This document shows positions 24,540 through 34,425 of a stretch of 63,789 nucleotides of DNA, piece by piece. Position numbers and translations under genes: made by a program. The first letter of the stretch is position 1; the number at the start of each line of letters is the position of its first letter. The notes below the pieces were generated by a model. It saw only the letters and a list, made by a program, of their open reading frames with translations, was not told where the DNA came from and searched no databases. Location of the stretch: the NCBI GenBank assembly GCA_964350145.1, contig CAYGJL010000017.1, positions 1-63,789 on the forward strand. The letters are read 5' to 3'. Source of the stretch: JACDCY01 sp964350145. GTDB lineage: Bacteria > Gemmatimonadota > Gemmatimonadetes > Gemmatimonadales > Gemmatimonadaceae.

Positions 24540-25358
24540 TCATTCGGTATCGCCCCAGAACCGCCGCAGCAGGTTGGTCGCGACGCGCAAACGATACTCC
24601 GCGGTGGATCGAATGTCGTCGATAGGCTTGACCTCGTCCGCAAGGATCGCTACCGCCTCATCGATTCCACCCCCTGCTGCGAGTGCACGCTCGGTCCGCG
24701 GCACCCGCACGACCGTGGGTGCTACGCTGCCGAACGCGATGCGAGGGGTGGAGGATCGCACGCCGGCCATCACGATCTTCGAGATCGCTTGCGCCGCGCG
24801 GGTGCCGACTTTCCGGAACCACTGCTTCCCTTCCACCGGCGGGATCTCGATCGCCACGATAAGCTCGTCGGGCCGCATCACCGTGGCGCGATAGCCAGTG
24901 TAGTACTGCGTGAGCGGCACGCGCCGCTCGCCGCCCGCGCTGCGTAACACCACGACAGCGTCCACAGCGGCGAGCACCGGCAGCGAATCCCCGGCGGGTG
25001 AGCCGTTGGCGATGTTGCCGCCCACCGTCCCGCGATTCTGGATCTGCACGCCGCCCACCTGGCGGGCGGCTTCGATCAGCATCGGCAACCTCTCCTGCAC
25101 GAGCGGCGACCGGATCAACGACGTGTACGTCGCCAGCGCGCCGAGCACGAGCGTGTCACCGCGCTCGGAGATCGCACGCAGCTCGTCCACCGCCCAGATG
25201 TCGAGGAAGCGCTTCTGCTCCAGTGTCCCGAAATTCAACGCGACATACAGGTCCGTTGCGCCCGCCACCGGAGTTCGCTGCTCGTCGCGCAGGATCCACA
25301 GCGCCTCTTCGAGCGACGTCGCGCTGCGCATGTCGAGCCCGGACACGGCCGTTCTCAA
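24540..25358 (-). CDS. Xanthine dehydrogenase, FAD-binding subunit
   Basis: This 272-residue CoxM/XdhB-type subunit carries FAD between the Fe-S subunit and NAD+. FAD-binding motifs are AGATDLYVALNFG near residue 32 and GGVQIQNRGTVGGNIANGSPAGD near residue 105. The C-terminal CO dehydrogenase flavoprotein domain ends EYRLRVATNLLRRFWG. The TTG at 25358 overlaps the stop of the small-subunit gene (TTGA); an internal ATG (DMRSATSLEEAL) at residue 10 is an alternative. It is the last gene of the Mo-subunit / Fe-S / FAD operon. Confidence 0.92.
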   Translation of the reverse strand: MRTAVSGLDMRSATSLEEALWILRDEQRTPVAGATDLYVALNFGTLEQKRFLDIWAVDELRAISERGDTLVLGALATYTSLIRSPLVQERLPMLIEAARQVGGVQIQNRGTVGGNIANGSPAGDSLPVLAAVDAVVVLRSAGGERRVPLTQYYTGYRATVMRPDELIVAIEIPPVEGKQWFRKVGTRAAQAISKIVMAGVRSSTPRIAFGSVAPTVVRVPRTERALAAGGGIDEAVAILADEVKPIDDIRSTAEYRLRVATNLLRRFWGDTE

Positions 25359-25815
25359 GCCACCTCCACGCCGGCACCATCGTCGAGCGGCATCCCGCGC
25401 CACTTCAGCACCGCGCGATAGATGGCGGAGTAGCCGGTACACCGGCACAGATTTCCGGCCAGCGCAGTGCGCACGTCGTCGAGCGTCGGCGCCGGGCCGA
25501 GCGAGATGGCAGCCATGATCATCCCCGGCGTACAGATCCCGCACTGCGCGCCGACTTCGTCCATGAACAGCTTCTGCAGCGGGTGCTCGCCGTTCAGCCC
25601 CTCGATCGTCGTCACCTCGGCGTTGGCGGCCTGCGAAACCGGAATGATGCAGGAGCACACGGGCACTCCATCAACGAGCACCGTGCACGCGCCGCACTCA
25701 CCCTCGCCGCAACCTTCCTTCGTGCCGGTCAGACCGAATTCCTCACGCAGCACGTCGATGAGCCGCGTCGCGGGATTCACGCCGATCTCGCGCATCTCGC
25801 CGTTGAGCGTGAGCC

Positions 25816-25819
<4 letters not shown>
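25355..25819 (-). CDS. Xanthine dehydrogenase, [2Fe-2S] subunit
   Basis: This 154-residue electron-transfer subunit has two [2Fe-2S] clusters. The plant-type ferredoxin domain has GCGEGECGACTVLVDG near residue 37 and a distal Cys in PVCSC. The alpha-helical domain has CGICTPGM and NLCRCTGYSAI. It passes electrons from the Mo site to FAD. The GTG at 25819 overlaps the stop of the Mo subunit (GTGA). The length is usual for XdhC/CoxS-type small subunits. Confidence 0.95.
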
Positions 25820-27921
<2,102 letters not shown>

Positions 27922-28063
27922 CCCGGTCGGCTGCCTCTGTGACTGGTTGCGAGAATGGAGGCATCGCCGCGATGCCCGAACGGGAAGATGCCGACCGCAA
28001 CGGTATCGGACAAGCGCGCGTTCGCCGCTGGACGGACTCCCGGCAACCTCTCACATTGAGATC

Positions 28064-29188
28064 ATGAGCAGTCACATCGCGATCGTGGAATCACTCAGGC
28101 ACGCCGCGGCCGCCGGCGAGTCGGTCGTGCTGGCGACCGTGGCCCGCGTCGTCGGATCGAGCTACGGCGGCGTCGGCACGCGCATGGTAATCCGCGTGGA
28201 CGGCTCGACAGTCGGCCTCGTGAGCGGCGGCTGCCTCGAGTCGGACCTGTGCGCGCACGCGGTCGAAGTGCATGCAACCGGCCGCGCCCGGCTCGTCACG
28301 TACGACACGCGCGCCGACGACGATGCGGTCTGGGGGCTCGGGCTCGGCTGCAACGGACTGATCGACGTGCTGCTCCAGCCACTCTCGCCGGAGCGGGCAA
28401 TCGCGTCCGCGGATCTGCTCGCAGCCGCGCTGTCGGCGGACAAACCGTCGGTGATTGCCACGGCGATTCAGTCCGGGCCGGGGCCGGGCTCCTCCGCGGT
28501 CGGCGCGCAGGCTCTGTTCAGCGCCAACGAGATGAGTAACGGCGACTGGGGCGACGGGACCGCGCTCGCGTCGGCGCGATCCCAAGTGGCGGAAGCGCTG
28601 GCAGCAGGCAGGACCGGCGTCCTCCACCAGAGCGACGCGGCCCAGGTCACGCTCGAGGTCGTGACCCCCGCGATCCGGCTCGTCGTCTGCGGCAGCGGAC
28701 CGGACGCGGTGCCGGTGTGCCGTCTGGCGCGGAATCTTGGCTGGGACGTGTCGCTCATCGAACATCGCGCGATCACCGAAGCTCACGCGCGGCGCTTTCC
28801 GGACGTGACCGTCAGGGAGTGTCCCGACGCGGGCGGGCTCCCGGCCGTGGTCCCGCTGCGCGCCCGAACGGCGGCGGTCGTCATGTCGCACCACTTTGGC
28901 CGCGATACCGATTACGTGCGCGCCCTGCTCGCCGCGAACGTCGCGTACGTTGGCGTCCTGGGTCCCCGCGCGCGGACGGAGCGGATGCTGACGGAGCTGG
29001 CGACACGCGGCGACCCGCCGCCGGACAATAGCGATACACTGTTCGGCCCGGTGGGACTCGACCTCGGCGGCGAAGGGCCTGAGGCTATCGCGCTCGCGAT
29101 CATCGCGGAAGTTTCCGCGGTCATGCATGCGCGGGACGCGGCGCATCTACGCGATCACGCGGCCGCATTGCACGCCACGCCGCGATGA
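28064..29188 (+). CDS. xdhC: XdhC/CoxI family molybdenum-cofactor maturation protein
   Basis: This 374-residue protein inserts sulfurated Mo cofactor into xanthine dehydrogenase. The N-terminal XdhC/CoxI domain has SYGGVGTRMVIRVDGSTVGLVSGGCLESDL near residue 30, and the C-terminal Rossmann domain (RLVVCGSGPDAVPVCRLA) ends with the VMSHHFGRDTDYVRALL and YVGVLGPRARTERML blocks. The ATG at 28064 is preceded by a CTCTCACATTGAG region with only weak SD (GAG). It is the first gene of a rightward operon xdhC-DinB-mocA, divergent from the dehydrogenase structural genes. Confidence 0.93.
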   Translation: MSSHIAIVESLRHAAAAGESVVLATVARVVGSSYGGVGTRMVIRVDGSTVGLVSGGCLESDLCAHAVEVHATGRARLVTYDTRADDDAVWGLGLGCNGLIDVLLQPLSPERAIASADLLAAALSADKPSVIATAIQSGPGPGSSAVGAQALFSANEMSNGDWGDGTALASARSQVAEALAAGRTGVLHQSDAAQVTLEVVTPAIRLVVCGSGPDAVPVCRLARNLGWDVSLIEHRAITEAHARRFPDVTVRECPDAGGLPAVVPLRARTAAVVMSHHFGRDTDYVRALLAANVAYVGVLGPRARTERMLTELATRGDPPPDNSDTLFGPVGLDLGGEGPEAIALAIIAEVSAVMHARDAAHLRDHAAALHATPR

Positions 29189-29727
29189 ACGAATCGCGCC
29201 ATATGCTGCGGCACTTCCTGGCGGCTCTTGCCTACCGTACGCAGAAGGCTCTCCGCGACGCTCCGGACGACTTCGCCGACTTCCGGGCGGGACCGAACGT
29301 GCGCACTCCGAAGGAGCTCGTATGGCACATGACCAGCGTGATCGGTTACGCGCGAACGATGCTGCACGGAGGATCATTCGACCCGCCGGCCGTGCCGACC
29401 TTCGCGGCGGAGATCGAGCGGTTTCACGCGACGCTCGAAGCGTTGCGTGACGATTTCGGGAATCCTGCTCTGACGCCGACGATCAGCGACCAGCAGTTCC
29501 TGCAGGGGCCGCTCGCGGATGTCATGACGCATGCGGGTCAGCTCGCGCTGCTGCGACGACTGGCCGGCTCGCCGGTCGCGTCGGAGAATTTCATCTTCGC
29601 GCGCATCGACGCCGCGAACGTCAGCGCTTCGCAACCCGAGCCGGTCGCACCGGACTCCTGGTGGTATCCGGATCTGCCGCCAATGGCACGCCCTCGACGG
29701 CTTGTCGAGCCCGCGCCGGAGAGCTGA
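29185..29727 (+). CDS. DinB-like metal-binding four-helix protein
   Basis: This 180-residue protein is compatible with the DinB/YfiT-like helical fold: the His of LVWHMTSVIGYAR near residue 50 and MTHAGQLALLRRLAGSP near residue 115 are placed like the three-His metal site. It overlaps xdhC by ATGA and is followed by mocA, so it is co-translated with Mo-cofactor maturation genes. Members of this fold include thiol-dependent transferases, but no function can be assigned here. Confidence 0.72.
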   Translation: MNESRHMLRHFLAALAYRTQKALRDAPDDFADFRAGPNVRTPKELVWHMTSVIGYARTMLHGGSFDPPAVPTFAAEIERFHATLEALRDDFGNPALTPTISDQQFLQGPLADVMTHAGQLALLRRLAGSPVASENFIFARIDAANVSASQPEPVAPDSWWYPDLPPMARPRRLVEPAPES

Positions 29728-30338
29728 CCACGGCCAGTGGGCCCTGCGTCGCGGCCGTGGTGCTCGCCGCCGGCGGCTCCGCGAGGATGGGTCAGCCGAA
29801 GCAGCTGATCCTGTACCACGACGCGCCACTGGTCACTCGCGCGGCGGAGGCGGCGCTGGCGGTGGGCGCCGCTCCCGTCATCGTCGTGCTCGGGGCACAC
29901 GCCGAGGAGATCAGTCCGGCGCTGTCGCATCTCTCCGGCGCCATGACAGTGCTGAATCTCGAATGGGAGAGCGGGCTCGCGTCGTCGCTCACGTCGGGAC
30001 TTCGCGCGGCGCTGCACGACACGAAGTGGGATGGCGTACTCGCGATGCTGGCGGACCAACCGCTCGTGGACGCGGAGATGCTCAACCGACTCATCGCGGA
30101 GTTCGCGGCTGGGGCGCGGATCGCTGCCGCCGGATATGACGGCGCGCCTGGCGTTCCCGCGCTGTTCGGCCGGGAATACGTGCCCGAGCTGCTGGGTCTA
30201 ACCGGGGATACGGGCGCGGGTCCGTGGCTCCGGAGCCGCGCGCGGGAAGCGGCGATTGTCCCGCTCGACAGCGGCGTACACGACGTGGACACGCCGGCCG
30301 ACGTCCAGCGACTGGACGACCGACAAGGCTCCCTCTAG
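29661..30338 (+). CDS. MocA-type molybdenum cofactor cytidylyltransferase (NTP transferase)
   Basis: This protein of about 200-225 residues is a nucleotidyltransferase with the signature VLAAGGSARMGQPKQL and the metal-binding MLADQPLVDAEML. It is expected to attach CMP to molybdopterin for enzymes of the xanthine dehydrogenase family, which fits its position behind xdhC. The start is uncertain. The GTG at 29661 overlaps the DinB gene by 67 bp; a CTG at 29724 would give the usual 4-base overlap with the DinB stop; a GTG at 29757 would begin inside the motif. All choices keep the catalytic domain. Confidence 0.85.
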   Translation: MVSGSAANGTPSTACRARAGELTTASGPCVAAVVLAAGGSARMGQPKQLILYHDAPLVTRAAEAALAVGAAPVIVVLGAHAEEISPALSHLSGAMTVLNLEWESGLASSLTSGLRAALHDTKWDGVLAMLADQPLVDAEMLNRLIAEFAAGARIAAAGYDGAPGVPALFGREYVPELLGLTGDTGAGPWLRSRAREAAIVPLDSGVHDVDTPADVQRLDDRQGSL

Positions 30339-30339
30339 C

Positions 30340-30942
30340 GTGAATGATGTGACTAGGCTCCTCCTGGTTTCGATCGCTGCCGCCGGCATCTCGTTCCGGC
30401 TCTCTGCGCAGCAGCCGCCGGAGGTGGCGACCGTCGCCTGTTGCCAGCGGGTGGAGGTGATCGCGAACCGAAGCTCGGGGTTCGAGCGCGTTCCGGAATA
30501 TCTCAGCGTATGGATCGAGCCGGGCTCCAGGCACTGGGCGTTCCAGCGCGAGTTCGTAGACGAGGCGCGGGAGGCGTTTGGCGAATGGTCCGACGCCGGC
30601 GTGCCGGTGATCTTCGATTTCACCTCCGATTCGACGCGTGCGCTGATCCGCGTGTTCTGGCGCAACCGGTTCAGCGATCGCACAACGGGGCGCTCGACCT
30701 GGTGGACCGCCGACGGCCGCCTGGAGCGCGTGGACGTGGAAGTCGCGCTCGCGGCCCATCCAGGAGTTGACGCGCCGATCGTCCGCGCCGTGGTGATGCA
30801 CGAGATCGGACACCTGCTGGGCTTCAGCCACGTCAACGAATCCGACAGCATCATGTCCTACTACATCAGCCGCCCGGAGCTATCGAGCCGGGACGTCGCT
30901 CGCATGCGGACGAGATTCGCGCTGAAGACCGGGCGACCCTGA
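30340..30942 (+). CDS. Matrixin-like secreted zinc metalloprotease
   Basis: This 200-residue protein has an N-terminal signal peptide (VTRLLLVSIAAAGISFRLSAQ). The zinc site is complete: MHEIGHLLGFSHVNESDSIMSYY near residue 155, i.e. HExxHxxGxxH plus the Met-turn, as in matrixins (M10). The catalytic domain makes up nearly the whole mature protein, with no visible pro-domain cysteine switch. The GTG at 30340 follows the mocA stop by one base; a second GTG nine bases later is equally possible. It may be read through from the xdhC operon. It is probably a periplasmic or secreted peptidase. Confidence 0.85.
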   Translation: MNDVTRLLLVSIAAAGISFRLSAQQPPEVATVACCQRVEVIANRSSGFERVPEYLSVWIEPGSRHWAFQREFVDEAREAFGEWSDAGVPVIFDFTSDSTRALIRVFWRNRFSDRTTGRSTWWTADGRLERVDVEVALAAHPGVDAPIVRAVVMHEIGHLLGFSHVNESDSIMSYYISRPELSSRDVARMRTRFALKTGRP

Positions 30943-30997
30943 CCGGTCCGCCCGCGCCGCCGCGGGCGCGGGCAGGAACTTGCAAGAGATACTCCCC

Positions 30998-31942
30998 ATG
31001 ACGAGCGGCACGACTGGTCGGGATGGCGACGGCAATTACGACGTCGCCATAGTGGGCGGCGGGCCGGCCGGGCTCAGCGCCGCGGTCTGGCTGGCAAGGT
31101 TCGAGCGCTCCGTCGTCGTCGTGGACTCCGGTGATCCGAGAAACTGGGAGACTAGGGGAATCAACGGCTTCCTGGGGCTGCCAAAGATCAAGCCGCCCAA
31201 TCTGCGCGCGGCCGGCCGGGACGAATGCCGGAGATACGGCGTGCAGCTCATTGACCAGGAAGTCTGCATCGTCAAGAAGAACAGCGACGGGGCGTTCGCC
31301 CTCGAGTTGGCGGACGGCCGCGCGCTCGAGGCGAAGCGTCTCCTACTGGCGATCGGAATCAAGGACGTGTGGCCGGAGATCCCTGGATTGGCAGCCTGCT
31401 ACGGTGAGAGCGTCCACGTCTGCCCCGATTGCGACGGCTACGAGGCCAAGGGAAAGAAGACCGTCGTCATCGGCACCGGCAGGCGCGTCGTCGGAATGGC
31501 GCTCGCGCTCGCCAACTGGACCGACGAGATAATCATCTGCACCAACTGCGAGGCGCAGGATCTGAGCGAGGAGATGCTGGCGCAGCTGCATCAGCTGAAC
31601 ATCCCGGTGCTGTGCGACCGGGTGCAGAGCATCGCATCGCTGGACAGCGACGTGAGCTGCATTCAGCTCGACGGCGGGATGCAGCTCGATTGCGAGCGAA
31701 TCTTCTTCTCGCTCGGACAGCATCCCGCCGACGACCTCGGCATGCAGCTCAGATGCAAGCGCGACGAAGCGGGGCTGATATTGGTGGATGCCGCGCAGCG
31801 AACTTCCGTCGAGCACGTATACGCCGCGGGGGACATCACGCCCGGGCCGCAGCTCGCGATCTCAGCCGCCGCCGAGGGCTCGGTAGCGGCGATCGCGATT
31901 CACAAGTCGCTCGTGCCGGAGGAGTTGAAGATGCCGGGCTAA
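30998..31942 (+). CDS. Thioredoxin-reductase-like FAD/NAD(P) oxidoreductase
   Basis: This 314-residue two-dinucleotide-domain flavoprotein has the FAD motif VAIVGGGPAGLSAAVWLARF near residue 12, an active-site-like CPDC (HVCPDCDGYE) near residue 140, a second Rossmann motif VVIGTGRRVVGMALAL and the C-terminal VYAAGDITPGPQLAISAAAEG. Thioredoxin reductases usually have CATC or CAVC; CPDC appears in relatives of unknown specificity. ATG at 30998 is preferred; an upstream TTG at 30980 would add six residues. No thioredoxin gene is adjacent. The stop is followed directly by a heptamer array. Confidence 0.85.
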   Translation: MTSGTTGRDGDGNYDVAIVGGGPAGLSAAVWLARFERSVVVVDSGDPRNWETRGINGFLGLPKIKPPNLRAAGRDECRRYGVQLIDQEVCIVKKNSDGAFALELADGRALEAKRLLLAIGIKDVWPEIPGLAACYGESVHVCPDCDGYEAKGKKTVVIGTGRRVVGMALALANWTDEIIICTNCEAQDLSEEMLAQLHQLNIPVLCDRVQSIASLDSDVSCIQLDGGMQLDCERIFFSLGQHPADDLGMQLRCKRDEAGLILVDAAQRTSVEHVYAAGDITPGPQLAISAAAEGSVAAIAIHKSLVPEELKMPG

Positions 31943-31950
31943 CTGAGGTG

Positions 31951-31985
31951 ACTAGTGACTAGTGACTAGTGACTAGTGACTGCCT
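31951..31985. repeat. Heptamer array, ACTAGTG type
   Basis: Four perfect ACTAGTG units (31951-31978) are followed by ACTGCCT. The array lies between the stop codons of two convergent genes (31942 and 31984). The same unit occurs at 1.0, 22.2, 44.95 and 54.25 kb. Confidence 0.85.
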
Positions 31986-32937
31986 ACCAGCGCAGTGTCA
32001 CGCGCTGACCCTTCCCCTTCCGCACGACGTCCAGCTGCAGGACCTTGGCCGGCCCGGCGTGAATCATGGCCATGTGCAGCCCGGCCGGGTCGACGATCTC
32101 CGCCGTCGCGGCGCGCACCACCACGTCGCCCGCGCGGAGACCTGAACGCTCGGCCGGCGTGGCGGAAGGAACGTTCACGATCAGAACGCCTTTCCGGACA
32201 CCGAGCACGTCGCCGAGCCCGGAGTTGACCGGCACCATCTCCGCCCCCGCCACCTGCATTCCGCCGGATAGGGATTGGAACGCGATCAACGGCGCCACCG
32301 AAGGATTCATCACGACCTCGCGCTCGAGCGCGCGCACGGTTCGTCGCGCAAGAGTCTCGGCGAGGAGACGGGTTTGCGGCTCCAGCTCCGAAGTCGCCTG
32401 GCGCAGCACCTCCGCGGCGCGCTCCATGTCCGCGAGTGGAGCCCGCGGCATTGCCTGGACGGTGACCCGCGCGCCCGGCAGCCGTGGCGGCGTCACGCTG
32501 AAGCCGAATGCCCCGGGAGGCCGCTCGCCGACGGTGACGGTCACGGTCCGGGTCGTGTTTCTTTGCAACCGAATCGCCAACCGCTCGCCCGGCCGCAGCA
32601 GACGCGCCATTGGAACTCCGCGGCGGACGAAGTCGTGCCCGTTAAACGTGAGCAACGTGTCTCCCACCTGCAGTCCCGAGCGCTCGGCCGGAGAGCCCGG
32701 CTCGATCGCCTCGATCACCGGATACGAGTTGTACGAGATCCGCAGCCCCTCGCCGGTCTCGTCGATCTTGGCTTCGGCGGAGTAGTGGATGCCCAGCCAC
32801 CCCGTCGGCCGGGACAGCGGCGCTGATCGCGCGCTGCCGGTTGCCTGCGCGCCGGCGACGGCCGGAAGCGCGGCAACCGCGAGCGTGCCGATAACGATCA
32901 GTGAAACGACGCCGAAGCGCCTGTGCGGCTTGATCAT
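31984..32937 (-). CDS. Exported protein with two PDZ domains
   Basis: This 317-residue protein has a signal peptide (VVSLIVIGTLAVAALPAVAGAQA). A first PDZ domain spans about residues 60-135 (IEAIEPGSPAERSGLQVGDTLLTFNGHDF) and a second one about 235-317 (VLIVNVPSATPAERSGLRAGDVVV). No protease domain is present. It lies downstream of an ECF sigma and anti-sigma gene with a one-base TGATG overlap, so it may take part in envelope sensing, for example by binding exposed C-termini. This role is an inference from the operon. Confidence 0.83.
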   Translation of the reverse strand: MIKPHRRFGVVSLIVIGTLAVAALPAVAGAQATGSARSAPLSRPTGWLGIHYSAEAKIDETGEGLRISYNSYPVIEAIEPGSPAERSGLQVGDTLLTFNGHDFVRRGVPMARLLRPGERLAIRLQRNTTRTVTVTVGERPPGAFGFSVTPPRLPGARVTVQAMPRAPLADMERAAEVLRQATSELEPQTRLLAETLARRTVRALEREVVMNPSVAPLIAFQSLSGGMQVAGAEMVPVNSGLGDVLGVRKGVLIVNVPSATPAERSGLRAGDVVVRAATAEIVDPAGLHMAMIHAGPAKVLQLDVVRKGKGQRVTLRW

Positions 32938-33704
32938 CAGTAGCTGTCCATCCTCGATCCCGGCGGGAGAGAGGTTTGTAGTTGGCGCAGGGTAGATTCG
33001 CGCGCGCCCGCGGCCGCGAGGTAGTACCGGTTGATCACCGGGTCGGCCGGCGCGTCCTCGAGCGCGGTCATGGACGCCTGCATGACGTTGTCGAGCGCGG
33101 CAAGGCGCGCGCGATACACGTCGGGCTTGGTGTCGTCGCCGACCGGATTGTTCGTCATCAGGAACGTGGCCGCGCGCTCGTACTCGCGCTGCGCGCGGTA
33201 CAGCGCGGCCAGCGCCTCGGCGTTGGATGTGTAACTGACCGAGAAGTTGGACGCGAGCCCGACGGGAGCGTCAGCCGAGGCCGACGTCGTGGACGGTGCT
33301 TCGGCCGTGGTCGTGATCGGAAACGCGACCCCTCCGGTCGACCTGCCGATGACGATTCCGCCGGCGAGGAAAAAGATCGCGGCGGCGGCGCGCAAGCCCC
33401 ACTCACCCGCCGGAAACCCGCGGCGCGGTCGTGCGACCACGGGCGTTCCCGGTGGAGTTAGAGTCAGAACCGGCACGCCCGTCCGCGTGATCAAACCTTC
33501 GTCTCTCAAGGCGCCGCTCAGAGCGTCCCATGACGTCAACGGCGCGGTGACGCGCGCGCCTTCCGCGACGGCGAGTCCGCGCAGCGCGATGTACGCCCGG
33601 CGCTCGCGCTCGCATTCCGGACACGCGCCCAGATGGGCCAGCTCGGTGTTGGTCGGCTCGGACTCGCCGAGTTCTATCAGTCGATCAGCAGGCAGATGCA
33701 GCAT
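32937..33704 (-). CDS. Probable anti-sigma factor, zinc-finger (ZAS) type with one membrane helix
   Basis: This 255-residue protein starts MLHLPADRLIELGESEP and has the ZAS-like motif HLGACPECERERRAY (HxxxCxxC) near residue 24. One transmembrane helix follows near residue 105 (AAAAIFFLAGGIVIGRST), then a periplasmic Ser/Thr/Ala-rich linker and a helical region. This is the layout of membrane anti-sigma factors that hold an ECF sigma at the inner face. Its start overlaps the sigma gene by 20 bp, which supports the pairing. Confidence 0.83.
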   Translation of the reverse strand: MLHLPADRLIELGESEPTNTELAHLGACPECERERRAYIALRGLAVAEGARVTAPLTSWDALSGALRDEGLITRTGVPVLTLTPPGTPVVARPRRGFPAGEWGLRAAAAIFFLAGGIVIGRSTGGVAFPITTTAEAPSTTSASADAPVGLASNFSVSYTSNAEALAALYRAQREYERAATFLMTNNPVGDDTKPDVYRARLAALDNVMQASMTALEDAPADPVINRYYLAAAGARESTLRQLQTSLPPGSRMDSY

Positions 33705-34260
33705 GACTCCCCTTCCTCGCCGGCCAGGTATCGTCTATCACGTGCGCGAGAAGCCGGCGAAGTTTCGCGCGCGCCTTGAACAGTTGGGACTTGGAACCGC
33801 CGGACGTGATGCCGAGCCGGCTCGCTATTTCTTCGTGCGTATACCCCTCCACATCGTGCAGTACGAACACCGTGCGCGCACCCGGCGACAGCTGTTGCAT
33901 CGCGTCGTCAATCGACTCCGCGAGGAACCCGCGGTCCGAGTCCATCTCGGTGGCGGCAGAATCGTCGGTGATGTCCACCTCCCACTTCTCGATGCGCCGG
34001 ACCTTGCGCAGCGCGTTCAGCGTCCGGTTCACCGCGATCCGGTGTGCCCACGTGCCGAACTGGGCCTCACCACGGTAGCCCGGAAGCGCGCGGAAGATCT
34101 GGATCCAGACCTCCTGCCCGATGTCCGCGGCAAGCTCCGCGTCCCCGCACAACCGGCGCACAACGGCGTCGATATGCGGGGAGTGCTGGCTCCAGAGGGT
34201 GCGCAGGGCATCCTCGTCGCCATCACGAGCCCGTTTCAAAATCAGCTGGTCAGCCGTCAT
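33685..34260 (-). CDS. ECF RNA polymerase sigma factor
   Basis: This 191-residue protein has sigma region 2 (LAADIGQEVWIQIFRALPGYRGEAQFGTWAHRIAVNRTLNALRK) spread over about residues 42-90 and region 4 (LSPGARTVFVLHDVEGYTHEEIASRLGITSGGSKSQLFKAR) over about 125-170; each is quoted here only to show location. There is no long inter-domain linker and no C-terminal extension beyond 20 residues. It heads the sigma/anti-sigma/PDZ operon, so self-regulation by the membrane anti-sigma is likely. The promoter it recognises cannot be told from the sequence. Confidence 0.92.
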   Translation of the reverse strand: MTADQLILKRARDGDEDALRTLWSQHSPHIDAVVRRLCGDAELAADIGQEVWIQIFRALPGYRGEAQFGTWAHRIAVNRTLNALRKVRRIEKWEVDITDDSAATEMDSDRGFLAESIDDAMQQLSPGARTVFVLHDVEGYTHEEIASRLGITSGGSKSQLFKARAKLRRLLAHVIDDTWPARKGSHAASAC

Positions 34261-34425
34261 TGAGTGCTGTACTATGAGTCACCCGTGCCCCCGGGACGGT
34301 TTCCACCTGGAACAGGGGGCGCCGCTCGAGGTAGATAGTAGGGTACTGCGGAGCACGCGTCGCCACTATCGCCATATGGGACGCAGCGCGCAGTGCGCCG
34401 TACGCAGCGTTTTTCCGGAGTTACA

